From assembly GCF_028823535.1 (NCBI RefSeq), contig NZ_JAQIYM010000090.1, forward strand, positions 186,001 through 250,000: a stretch of 64,000 nucleotides of DNA, in the 5' to 3' direction. The translations under genes were made by a program, and so were the position numbers. The notes beneath the pieces are model-generated. The model had not been told where the DNA came from. It did no database searches and was given only the letters and a program-made list of their open reading frames with translations. Below are positions 34,526 to 42,360 of the stretch, piece by piece (within the stretch, counting starts at the first letter, position 1; every line of letters starts with the position of its first letter). The DNA comes from Pseudomonas serbica (GTDB lineage: Bacteria; Pseudomonadota; Gammaproteobacteria; Pseudomonadales; Pseudomonadaceae).

Positions 34526-35589
34526 ATCCTCCACCGCCAAGGTGGTTTTGAAATGAATTTACCAACCAGGGTCAACTCAAGGTTTGTTCTCCACCTTGTG
34601 GGTGGTTTTGAATGATTAGCGGTTAAGTACTAGCTGCACAGCTGTTCACCACCTGCGGGTGGTTTAGAAATACAACGTGGTACCGACCCTTGTGAGCGCA
34701 GCGTTCACCACCGTCCAGGTGGTTTTAATAAGGACTGGCACGACCCTGACGTCCCCCACCCTGAGGGTGGTTTTGAAAGCCGTTGGATGGCAGCTTGGCA
34801 TTTACCACATTGAGGTGGTTTTGACACAGAAAGATCAAGCGGACATTGGTTCTCCACCGTTCAGGTGGTTTTGAAAACTGGATAAATGACTTAACCACCT
34901 GCTTGGTGGTTTTGACACAGGAAGATCATGCGGTCAGTAGTTCTCCACCGACCTGGTGGTTTTGAGATCTATAAAAATGAAATTGTTCACCACTTTCGCT
35001 GTGGTTGTGAAATATCGTATTGCCCCGCGTCCATGGTGGCATGCATTCACCACTGCTGAGGTGGTTTGTGAAAAGACTGTAGGTACTGTCGTCCACCCTT
35101 GTGGTGGTTTTGATATTGCTGATGGCCATAGGCTTCATCCGTTTACCACCCACCGGTGGTTTTGAACTCAGCCTGGATACCGTTTGCTGTCCACCCTTGA
35201 GTGGTTTCGAAGTCATAGTGCTCCCCACGTGTTCCCCACCCTAAAGGGTGGTTTTGAAGAAGACTGAACCCAGCTTTCTGTTCTCCACTTTCGAGTGGTT
35301 TGGAATCTATATTCTGCGCTCCCGCGTGTCCCGATCCCCGATTTATCGGGCTGGTCACGCTCGTTTTTCATCCCCACCGCACTGGTGGTTTAGAAGAAAC
35401 ACAATTCGAGTTCACCACCCTGCGGGTGGTTTGGAAAAACCCCAGTGAAGACTCGATTCTGTACCATTTGTTCACCACCCTACGGGTGGTTTTGAAGAGA
35501 CTGTAGCCCGTCGACGCCATTCGCCTCCCCAGGCGACGGTTTCGAACAATCGGCTCGCCAGCGTCCGCCACCTTCGGGTGGTCTGAGCT
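34526..35589 (+). CRISPR. Divergent-repeat CRISPR array, 21 repeats (I-F-like)
   Basis: Repeats of 27-29 nt, consensus GTTCACCACC-N4/5-GGTGG then TTTTGAAA. Starts: 34526, 34586, 34644, 34703, 34751, 34800, 34849, 34890, 34940, 34985, 35045, 35088, 35141, 35186, 35231, 35280, 35369, 35410, 35470, 35520, 35563; a relic may lie at 35613-35639. No two are identical. The CCACC/GGTGG stem is mostly kept, with pair changes such as CCACT/AGTGG at 35280, while the loop varies almost freely. Spacers in order: 32, 30, 32, 20, 21, 22, 13, 22, 17, 32, 14, 25, 18, 18, 20, 62, 13, 32, 22, 15 nt. Orientation matches I-F, with UUUUGAAA as crRNA 5' handle. The last repeats are the most degenerate. Confidence 0.9.
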
Positions 35590-35721
35590 TTTTCTGCGAA
35601 ATTGCGGAGTCAATCAGCCAGCTTCCGATGGTTTTTTCGTTTGAAGAAGGCACCGTGGAGATTCCGTAAACCCTTACGCCGCAACGTTTTTCGCGATTTT
35701 CACCCAAACATAATTCAAGTG

Positions 35722-35750
35722 TTGACGAGTCATAACGTATTGCATATATT
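35722..35750 (+). promoter_or_regulatory. Promoter of the csy (cas8-5-7-6) operon
   Basis: TTGACG (35722-35727), exactly 17 nt, TATATT (35745-35750), about 33 nt upstream of the csy1-like start codon. Shares both hexamers, spacing and the downstream CGCCCCATC with the array promoter at 34405. Confidence 0.75.
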
Positions 35751-35782
35751 GCCGCCCCATCACGACTAACGATGCACACAAA

Positions 35783-36883
35783 ATGACAAAAGAATCAGCG
35801 ACAGCCGAAGCTGCAGATATCAAGGAGTGGAAAAGCCATCCTCTGGATGACTACTCCACAGCCATCGAAAAGCTTGTGCACCACTCGTTCAAAACTGTGA
35901 ACACCAATGCTGAAGCCGGTGGCGTCCGGATCGCACAAACGAACGGCACCAAACTGCCCTACGTTGGCGTACGTACCCTGCTGGGCCACGGCATCGATGT
36001 CCTGATGGATCGCTATGAAGGCGCTGCGACCTCTCGGATCTACTCCCAGATCAGTGAAGTTGCTCAGGGCCGTGTTGAAGGAGTTCCACCCCTGGAACTC
36101 GCTCATATCCAGCAATCCCTGGCTCTGATCAAATCCACGAGCCTGGTGCAGAGCCGGCAGATCTCGCCACGTGTGCGTCAGATCTTGCTGCCGCGCCCTG
36201 ATGGCGGCTACCTGAGTGTCACGCCAATCTCTGCTGCCGGCGTTAGCCATCAGCTGAAGTCGTCCGCGCTGGCTCACAATCAGATGATCCATGAGCTTCG
36301 AAAGGCCAAGGATGAATCGGCTGAAGGCTTCAGGCGCATTACGCTCGCCGACTTCCCTATCGGCGGCGCTAAGCCCCTGAACCCTGGCGGCATGGTGTTT
36401 TCCATGCGAGCACCTATCGTTGGGAAATTTCCGGCCATGGCCAGCGAGCGTTCACGCGCCCTTTCGCTGCATTACTACGGCATTCGCAACCTGCGTTTGC
36501 CCAAGGGCATGCAAGCGGAGTATGTGAGCTGGCGCAACAAGCACAAAGGCATGGTTGAGGCTGATCAAACCACTCGCACTGAGCATGCCAATTTGATCTC
36601 GCGCATGGTTCAGCACCTGTTGCGCTTAGGCGCGGACGCTTACGAGCTGCTCCAGCAAAATGCCGACAAACTCCCAGGCGGCGTGCTGCTGGGTGCCCAG
36701 GTCGGTCACCTTGAAGCTGGCCTGATTGATCCAGATCGTCGCACGACCAACTGGCGATACGACGCTGGTTCGGCACTTGCCCGGCGCTTCGCAGCGATTG
36801 AACGCGACGACACGCGTCAATACGAATATTCGCAAGGCGAGATCAATGCGATTGCCGGCCTGGTGAGGAATAGCCTGAAATGA
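35783..36883 (+). CDS. Csy1/Cas8f-like large subunit (divergent)
   Basis: 366 residues, first gene of a four-gene operon. Position and pattern fit Cas8f (Csy1): L-P-R-P-D-G-G-Y-L-S-V-T-P followed by a Ser/His-rich turn, then D-F-P-I-G-G-A-K-P-L-N-P-G-G (compare the FGG-x-x-PQN block of Csy1) and a C-terminal helical region. It is about 60-70 residues shorter than P. aeruginosa Csy1 and similarity is weak, so the call rests partly on context. In the complex it would recognise the PAM and hold the crRNA 5' end. No strong Shine-Dalgarno. Overlaps the next gene by 4 nt. Confidence 0.65.
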   Translation: MTKESATAEAADIKEWKSHPLDDYSTAIEKLVHHSFKTVNTNAEAGGVRIAQTNGTKLPYVGVRTLLGHGIDVLMDRYEGAATSRIYSQISEVAQGRVEGVPPLELAHIQQSLALIKSTSLVQSRQISPRVRQILLPRPDGGYLSVTPISAAGVSHQLKSSALAHNQMIHELRKAKDESAEGFRRITLADFPIGGAKPLNPGGMVFSMRAPIVGKFPAMASERSRALSLHYYGIRNLRLPKGMQAEYVSWRNKHKGMVEADQTTRTEHANLISRMVQHLLRLGADAYELLQQNADKLPGGVLLGAQVGHLEAGLIDPDRRTTNWRYDAGSALARRFAAIERDDTRQYEYSQGEINAIAGLVRNSLK

Positions 36884-37689
36884 GCTACTACCTGATTCTG
36901 AAACACCTCAACGTTCGCCATGCCAACGCATTGTCGAGCAACTACGCGGTTACGGCGGCGCCCATCATGGCGGTCAACCTCTTTGCCCATGCAATGGGCC
37001 TGAAGATCGGTTGCCAGGCAGACGGCGTGGCGATGATCCACCACGATGCCAAATACCTGGCGGAGATGGACTTCCACAGCGGCTACAAGCGCCCTCAGTT
37101 CCAGCAGCGCCGCGCCTCAACCTACATCGACAAGAACGACTATGTCGGTACCACCATGGCGCTCTCGTTGCAGCCGGTGGCCACCGTTCATTTGAAGATC
37201 AGTCTGGTAATCGAGTTTGCGACCAAACCTGACTTGGGCCTGGTAAAAGCGTTCCTGCATGAGGGTCGTCTTGCTGGCGGTGTAATCGAAAGCTACGTCA
37301 CCCCGCAGGAATTCCATGAAAGCGATGACAAGCTGTTCGATGCCATCCCTGGTAACGGGTTCTGGCTCATCGACCGTCAAGACTTGTTGGTGGGCGAAAA
37401 CCCTGTGGATCTGCTGGTCAGCGCACTTGGTACTCGGGCGCAGTCTGACGCAAACGACTCGTGGCTCACTCCAGTTGTGCCGGCTTACGCCTTGACGTCC
37501 GAGCCTGCTGAACGTGTTGTGGGTGTCAGGAGCCTCTCAGATGGCACCTACCCGGCCCACGCCTACGGCGAGCCACTGATGGGCCTGGCGCAGTACGTTT
37601 CAGTTCGTGAATTCGAGGGCGAATCCCTCCCGTTCTGGCGCAGCCGCTGGATCGACGACACCGTTTTCGCTGTAAGCACAACCTACTAA
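36880..37689 (+). CDS. csy2: Csy2/Cas5f
   Basis: 269 residues. The N-terminal L-K-H-L-N-V-R-H-A-N-A-L-S-S matches the L-x-I-x-N-A-N-A-x-S-S start of Csy2, followed by the F-x-H-A-M-G helix, and V-V-P-A-Y-A-L-T-S matches the late GYALLS-type strand. About 55 residues shorter than P. aeruginosa Csy2. Pairs with Csy1 at the 5' handle of the crRNA. The start overlaps csy1 by 4 nt (ATGA). Confidence 0.8.
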   Translation: MSYYLILKHLNVRHANALSSNYAVTAAPIMAVNLFAHAMGLKIGCQADGVAMIHHDAKYLAEMDFHSGYKRPQFQQRRASTYIDKNDYVGTTMALSLQPVATVHLKISLVIEFATKPDLGLVKAFLHEGRLAGGVIESYVTPQEFHESDDKLFDAIPGNGFWLIDRQDLLVGENPVDLLVSALGTRAQSDANDSWLTPVVPAYALTSEPAERVVGVRSLSDGTYPAHAYGEPLMGLAQYVSVREFEGESLPFWRSRWIDDTVFAVSTTY

Positions 37690-37709
37690 TTTTTTAGAGA
37701 AGACCGACA

Positions 37710-38792
37710 ATGACCACACCGACTATTAAATTTTCGAAACTCCCAGGCGTCCTGTCTTTTACACGCCGTATCAACGTCACCGACTGCCTGTTCTTCAGTG
37801 GCATGCCTGACGGCTCGCTGAAGCCCCTGCTGGTAACCCGCAGCGGCCTGCGTGGTACGCAGAACATCAACAAGAAGGCCACCGGTGATCGCCAGGAAGT
37901 CTCGAACATCCAACTGACCGACTCGGCCAAAACCGATGTTGAAGCGGCGTCCCTGGTTGTTCAGATGGGCATCGGCTTCTATGCGCTGCAGAATGGCCTG
38001 AACTCCTGCGCTCTGTCCAAGACCGACGACGAGTCGTTGCTGGGTCAGTTCAAGGCCAGCTTTAACGGCTTCCTCGAACGCAGTGCCGGCGCCACCGGGA
38101 TCTCTGCAGGTCTTCAAGAAGTCGCCAACCGCTATGCCCGAAACATCGCCAATGGTCGTTGGCTGTGGCGCAATCGTCAGTACGCACAGACCGTCAGTGT
38201 GACCGTCCAGTGTGGCGACGACATCATGACTTTCGACGCCCTGAAGACACCGCTGAACCGCTTCGACAACTACACCGCCGATGAACTTAAACTGGGCGGC
38301 TACATCGCCAGCTGCCTGGCCGGCCAAGCCCAACACAAGCTGACCGTCGGTGCCATCCTGAACTTCGGTGAAGGCATGAACGGCAGCATGGAAGTCTACC
38401 CATCGCAAAACTACCTAGGCGGAGACAAGCCAAAAGGCTTCGCTCGTTCGTTGTACGCGGTCGGTGAGTCCTTCCTGACCCCTGCAACTGACCTGATGGC
38501 GCTGCAGTCCAGCCGTATCGTCGGCCAGGCGGCATTGCGTGACACCAAGGTGGCCAACGCCTTGCGCACCATGGATACCTGGTACCCTGATTTCGAATCC
38601 CACGGCCTGCCAATCTCGGTTGAACCGTGCGGTGCGAACCTGGACGCTCAAAAGATGTTCCGTGGCAACAAGGAATCGTCCTTCACCTTCATGCGCCAGC
38701 TCAATGCCACCGACGTCAACAGCGGCGAAGGCATGTTCATGATCGCCTCGCTGATTCGTGGCGGCGTGTACTCCGAGGGTGGTGACAAGTAA
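37710..38792 (+). CDS. csy3: Csy3/Cas7f backbone subunit
   Basis: 360 residues, strongly similar to Csy3: R-Y-A-R-N-I-A-N-G-R-W-L-W-R-N, E-V-Y-P-S-Q, S-L-Y-A-V, A-N-A-L-R-T-M-D-T-W-Y-P, I-S-V-E-P-C-G and the C-terminal A-S-L-I-R-G-G-V-Y. Multiple copies line the crRNA spacer; copy number can scale with spacer length, relevant to the 13-32 nt spacers here. AGAGAAG lies upstream of the ATG. Stop and csy4 start overlap by one base. Confidence 0.95.
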   Translation: MTTPTIKFSKLPGVLSFTRRINVTDCLFFSGMPDGSLKPLLVTRSGLRGTQNINKKATGDRQEVSNIQLTDSAKTDVEAASLVVQMGIGFYALQNGLNSCALSKTDDESLLGQFKASFNGFLERSAGATGISAGLQEVANRYARNIANGRWLWRNRQYAQTVSVTVQCGDDIMTFDALKTPLNRFDNYTADELKLGGYIASCLAGQAQHKLTVGAILNFGEGMNGSMEVYPSQNYLGGDKPKGFARSLYAVGESFLTPATDLMALQSSRIVGQAALRDTKVANALRTMDTWYPDFESHGLPISVEPCGANLDAQKMFRGNKESSFTFMRQLNATDVNSGEGMFMIASLIRGGVYSEGGDK

Positions 38793-39343
38793 TGAAGCCC
38801 GCCACTTATGTTGATTACACCTTGAAGGTGGCCAACAGGGCGTCCGTTGCGGAGGTGTCCCAGGGCGCCTCCCTGCTGATGAAGGCACTGCACGCCGGTT
38901 TTTCCGAGTACAAGGAGAAGTTCGCGCTCGCCCTGCCGTTCCTCGACGAGTCCAGCCCTCAGAAGAAGCTATCCACGTTCCGGGTGTTTGCCCAGAGCAT
39001 GGAAGATCACGTCATGCTTCACGAATTCATGCAGCGCTCGGGGTATCTAGACACCTACTTTGTCGCCGGCTTCCCGAAAATGGTGCCAGCGGACTTCGCC
39101 GGCACGTACAAGGCCTTCAGCCGCGTGCGGATCAAGTCCCGAGCCGATGGCGTCAAGCGCCTGAAGAAAATGCTCGAGGTCGAATCCAACGGCAATCCAT
39201 GGTTCAACGTGCAAAGCCGTGAAAACGGCCACCGGTTCCGGATGTACGTCCAAAGCCACGTTGCAGAGTCAGGCAGTGAGGGTGTGCTAAACGGGTACGG
39301 GATGTCGCAGGCCGAAAACCTGCAATACCTTCCTCACCTTTGA
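38792..39343 (+). CDS. csy4: Csy4/Cas6f crRNA endoribonuclease
   Basis: 183 residues. Aligns with P. aeruginosa Csy4: K-A-L-H-A-G-F places His34 at the catalytic His29, and W-F-N-V-Q-S-R-E-N-G-H-R-F-R-M places Ser142 at Ser148. The basic arginine helix (S-R-V-R-I-K-S-R-A-D-G-V-K-R-L-K-K) that grips the repeat stem is kept, and the end N-G-Y-G-M-S matches the C-Y-G-L-S strand. It would cut the 3' base of each CCACC/GGTGG hairpin. Last gene of the operon. Confidence 0.92.
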   Translation: MKPATYVDYTLKVANRASVAEVSQGASLLMKALHAGFSEYKEKFALALPFLDESSPQKKLSTFRVFAQSMEDHVMLHEFMQRSGYLDTYFVAGFPKMVPADFAGTYKAFSRVRIKSRADGVKRLKKMLEVESNGNPWFNVQSRENGHRFRMYVQSHVAESGSEGVLNGYGMSQAENLQYLPHL

Positions 39344-39351
39344 TTTTCAGT

Positions 39352-39377
39352 ACTAAAAGGGGGCAAAAGCCCCCCTG
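39352..39377 (+). terminator. Terminator after csy4
   Basis: GGGGGC-AAAA-GCCCCC hairpin, 10 nt after the csy4 stop, followed by a weak T-containing stretch. Confidence 0.6.
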
Positions 39378-39401
39378 ATTAAGCGATTCTCAAAGCGACT
39401 G

Positions 39402-39575
39402 ATGGAATACCTAATGACACCCACTGAAAAAGAAGCTCTGGTTGTAATGCTGGATGCTTACTCAAAGCAGATCATCACACTTATCGGGCGCGATCCAAAT
39501 GTCCAATACTGGGATGAGCAAAAAGCGCAAAAGCGCGTGGATGAAGCCGTCGCTGCTTTCCTGGCTGCACCCTAG
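39402..39575 (+). CDS. Small hypothetical protein
   Basis: 57 residues (ATG at 39402; an in-frame ATG at 39414 is also possible), ending in an Ala-rich helix (D-E-A-V-A-A-F-L-A-A-P). Soluble and charged. It follows the csy4 terminator, so it is probably separate from the cas operon. Confidence 0.45.
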   Translation: MEYLMTPTEKEALVVMLDAYSKQIITLIGRDPNVQYWDEQKAQKRVDEAVAAFLAAP

Positions 39576-39666
39576 ACAATTATGAACTTGAGCGCTCAGA
39601 GCTGATACGCTAGAGCGAAGCCGAGCTATAGGCTGAATTCCATTCCTGCACTACAGAGGACTGTAA

Positions 39667-39837
39667 ATGAGCGTTGAGCTTTTGTATGAAAAGGCCAGGA
39701 AACTTTCGGGCGCGACTCCGGAGGAGCGCCAACGCAAGGCACGAGCCCGCACCGTCGTGATGACCAAGATCCTTGCAGCTCAATCCAAAGCCCAAGCCGT
39801 TACCAACGAGATGCTCGCTCGTACTTGCGACCTTTGA
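39667..39837 (+). CDS. Small protein related to 27895-28062
   Basis: 56 residues, ATG at 39667, highly charged and helical, ending A-Q-A-V-T-N-E-M-L-A-R-T-C-D-L. It aligns over the full length with the small product at 27895-28062. Convergent with 39848-40468. Function unknown. Confidence 0.5.
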   Translation: MSVELLYEKARKLSGATPEERQRKARARTVVMTKILAAQSKAQAVTNEMLARTCDL

Positions 39838-39847
39838 AAAAAGCAGA

Positions 39848-40468
39848 TCAGTGCGGCGATGGAGAATCCTCAACCACCTTCGGCTTGCTGACTTTGGTCG
39901 CGGCGGTTTTTTCCACTTCATCCCCGGCCATGATCATCGACGTCAGCATTCCAACCTGATTTTCCACCTCAGCAAGCACCTGGGCCTCGGTTTGTGTGTG
40001 GGAAAACTTGGTCAGTGTGCGCTGCAAATAGTCCTTAGGGAAAGTCATCACTGGATCCAGCCCCAACAGCTCGCCGGCAACTCCGCCTGCAAAGTCGACA
40101 CCCGTTTGGCCACCGGAGATTACCCTCTCCAACGGCCAGTGCTTATGCACCAGATCCAGCACCTGGTACATCCACAGGTTAAGGTGCTCCTGGCGCCAGC
40201 CGTAGTCCTTCAGCGTGTAGATGCCGTTGCCAGCGATGTTGAGGACTTTTGCGCCTCGCTTCCGGCATTCAGCGAACACCAGGCGGGCCGCTTCAATCGG
40301 CGACAAGCTCAGGTCGATGTGCAGATACTTCCCATCTGCGGCAGTTTTGGTGAGTTCCTCGCCCCTGGAGCTGAAATCCTCAGCGAAGGCGACCGTCAGA
40401 TCAGCCGTTTTCGCGTTGTGATAGGTGCGTGGCGGATAGCTCGCTGATTTGTGTGCAACTGCTTTCAT
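39848..40468 (-). CDS. YpsA/LOG-like Rossmann-fold nucleotide-binding protein
   Basis: 206 residues. The central V-I-S-G-G-Q-T-G-V-D-F-A-G-G-V-A motif is the nucleotide/ligand-binding turn of the 'putative molybdenum carrier'/YpsA-LOG group, and Y-H-N-A-K-T-A-D-L-T-V-A-F-A fits its first strand. Substrate unknown; relatives in conflict systems bind nucleotides such as ADP-ribose derivatives. It ends in an acidic S-P-S-P tail shared with other products in the window. Confidence 0.6.
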   Translation of the reverse strand: MKAVAHKSASYPPRTYHNAKTADLTVAFAEDFSSRGEELTKTAADGKYLHIDLSLSPIEAARLVFAECRKRGAKVLNIAGNGIYTLKDYGWRQEHLNLWMYQVLDLVHKHWPLERVISGGQTGVDFAGGVAGELLGLDPVMTFPKDYLQRTLTKFSHTQTEAQVLAEVENQVGMLTSMIMAGDEVEKTAATKVSKPKVVEDSPSPH

Positions 40469-40601
40469 GAGTGGTATCCGCTTTTTAGTTTCACAGAAAT
40501 ATTCTTGAATTTAACCATAACATTTGAGCTGTATTGACGGCTAGACACCGGCACACAGGGCCGGCTACTCATTATCATCCAGCACCCAAAGGCTTAGATA
40601 A

Positions 40602-41147
40602 GTGGATACTCCTGATAATTCGGCATTGAGACCAAAAAAGCTCGACAAACTTTACGCGGTGGTCGCGGCGTCGGGCATCGATGTCAGTGAATGGCACACC
40701 GGCAAAGGTCATTACGAGACCAACCCGAGCTTTTGCTTTCGTTGGGCATTTGTGGGGGAAAAAACCGCCCTGCTCTGCCTATGGGCGGACTCCATAAAAT
40801 GCGTCGGCGGGGTCTGGACTTACGAGGGCAATGCCCGAGCTGACCAGCTTGAGCGTGCGGCTGCCGGCGCCGACCACTGGGATAAAGTCGTGCGTAATCG
40901 GGCGAGACAGCGGGCCACAATTGCTCACCAAATTGACGAGGTTCTGAAGCAGGCTTACCGGAACAAGCTCGGCGTCAGAATCTGCATTGTTGATGCTCGT
41001 GCCAAGGTTTCTGAGTCTGAGATCACAAGAGCGGACTATCGCGAGCTCGACCCTGTGTCATGGCAATTGACCTACGACATGATGACGGGCGCCTACAGCG
41101 TTCGTCGCGACGTCGAGACTCAGCATTTTGAATCTGCTGTCGCCTGA
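40602..41147 (+). CDS. Hypothetical protein
   Basis: 181 residues from a GTG with AAAGG about 10 nt upstream. N-terminal half Trp-rich (D-V-S-E-W, F-R-W-A-F, A-L-L-C-L-W, W-T-Y-E-G) like proteins that read small ligands or nucleic acids, but no family is recognised. The 189 nt to the next gene show no clear element. Confidence 0.6.
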   Translation: MDTPDNSALRPKKLDKLYAVVAASGIDVSEWHTGKGHYETNPSFCFRWAFVGEKTALLCLWADSIKCVGGVWTYEGNARADQLERAAAGADHWDKVVRNRARQRATIAHQIDEVLKQAYRNKLGVRICIVDARAKVSESEITRADYRELDPVSWQLTYDMMTGAYSVRRDVETQHFESAVA

Positions 41148-41336
41148 TGGATTATCAGTAGGTACTGGGTTACGCTCCCCCGAAGCACGCCACATCGATG
41201 GAAAGTCGGCGTGCTGACGAAACTTATGTTGCACCCGCTGTAGGCACGTAAGGCGGGCCGAAAGAGGCACGCGGCCTCCGGTCGACACCAAGCAAAATGA
41301 CTCATCTAGCCAATGAGCCCTCTGAGGTGATTACGA

Positions 41337-42233
41337 ATGCCACACTCAAACGTAGGAATCACGCAGCAGCTCCTTGATCGATTTCAGCCTGGGAAGGATG
41401 CAAAGGCTGTTTTGTCCCATTGGAGGCTAGGTTCATCAAGGAACGTTACGCCGGACGTGATTATCCTTTCCAACCTGCTCCACGATGGGTTTGCTCAAAC
41501 GGAACGAGCCGTACGAACGCCGAGACCCGCCGTCGATATCATGGAGCCTTCCTTTTTGCTCAAGGAATTGCTCTACCGGTACCTCACAGAGGTGCTCGAT
41601 CCTGAATTCATCAGCCACAGTCGAGATCTATTCGACCAGGCGTACACCTATCGCCAATTGTCGTTGCAGGTGGCGAAGGACGTCCGCAAAATCATGCGTG
41701 AGAAGACCTTTCTGTCGTTACAAAAAGATGGCGCCAAGGCCATCGAAAAGAACGAGAAGCTCGGCTGGGATGTCTACTTCATGGGGGACGCTAATCGCCT
41801 TTTGCATGAAACGCTCGGACACAAGATCCGAGACCTGTATTTCTCGGGTGAGGTGCAATATGTACCAGGAATTGGCGCAGTCAAGCGCACGCTCAATCCG
41901 GCCAAAATTGAAGTCTTCGAAGGCATTCGAAAAAGCCAGGAGGAGTCACTGGCCGTCATTGAGCAGATGAACAACAAGGAGCTGTGCCTCAGGTTGCTCA
42001 GAAGCTTTGAGGACACCCACGAAGCGAAACACCAGGGTGAGCCACCCATATACGGGGTGAAGACCATTTTTGCCTATGCCCCCATCCTCATTGATCGGCT
42101 GTTAAACGGTTGGAGCTTTGACAACAAATCGATGATAGAAACGCTGTCAGATCAGCTGACCAGCGCAACGGCAGAGTTACAGGCCATCAAGGCCAGGTTT
42201 GATCGACTACAGACCGCCGCTGAATGCCACTAA
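41337..42233 (+). CDS. Hypothetical helical protein
   Basis: 298 residues, mainly alpha-helical with a predicted C-terminal coiled coil (about 265-295). No catalytic motifs seen. A bidirectional terminator follows. Function unknown. Confidence 0.65.
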   Translation: MPHSNVGITQQLLDRFQPGKDAKAVLSHWRLGSSRNVTPDVIILSNLLHDGFAQTERAVRTPRPAVDIMEPSFLLKELLYRYLTEVLDPEFISHSRDLFDQAYTYRQLSLQVAKDVRKIMREKTFLSLQKDGAKAIEKNEKLGWDVYFMGDANRLLHETLGHKIRDLYFSGEVQYVPGIGAVKRTLNPAKIEVFEGIRKSQEESLAVIEQMNNKELCLRLLRSFEDTHEAKHQGEPPIYGVKTIFAYAPILIDRLLNGWSFDNKSMIETLSDQLTSATAELQAIKARFDRLQTAAECH

Positions 42234-42313
42234 CCCAGCTACACGCAGGAGCTAGAAAAAAATTGCCGCATTGAGGCTAATCGCGGCTATTGTCCGGCGA
42301 CCCCAGGCGTTAA

Positions 42314-42340
42314 AAAACCCGGCATCAAGTCCGGGTTTCG
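42314..42340. terminator. Bidirectional terminator
   Basis: AACCCGG-N8-CCGGGTTT, with an A-run on the left (T-run for the leftward gene 42361-42918). Sits between two convergent gene ends. Confidence 0.7.
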
Positions 42341-42360
42341 ATTTAGCAGTTCAGGCTGTA

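Noticed and set aside
35332..35358. Extra repeat inside the 62-nt gap (CCCGA-TTTA-TCGGG)
   Set aside because: Hairpin-forming but lacks CCACC/GGTGG and the handle; counted as a possible relic, not as a repeat.
34339..35779. Several open frames across the CRISPR array on both strands (for example 34339-34575, 34926-35228, 35300-35506, 35480-35779)
   Set aside because: Their translations are just the periodic repeat read as protein and shift frame with spacer length; no ribosome sites. They are array shadows, not genes.
35795..38893. Long minus-strand frames opposite the csy genes (for example 35795-36292, 37686-38408, 38415-38888)
   Set aside because: Shadows of the well-supported csy genes in GC-biased codon usage; no ribosome sites or family features.
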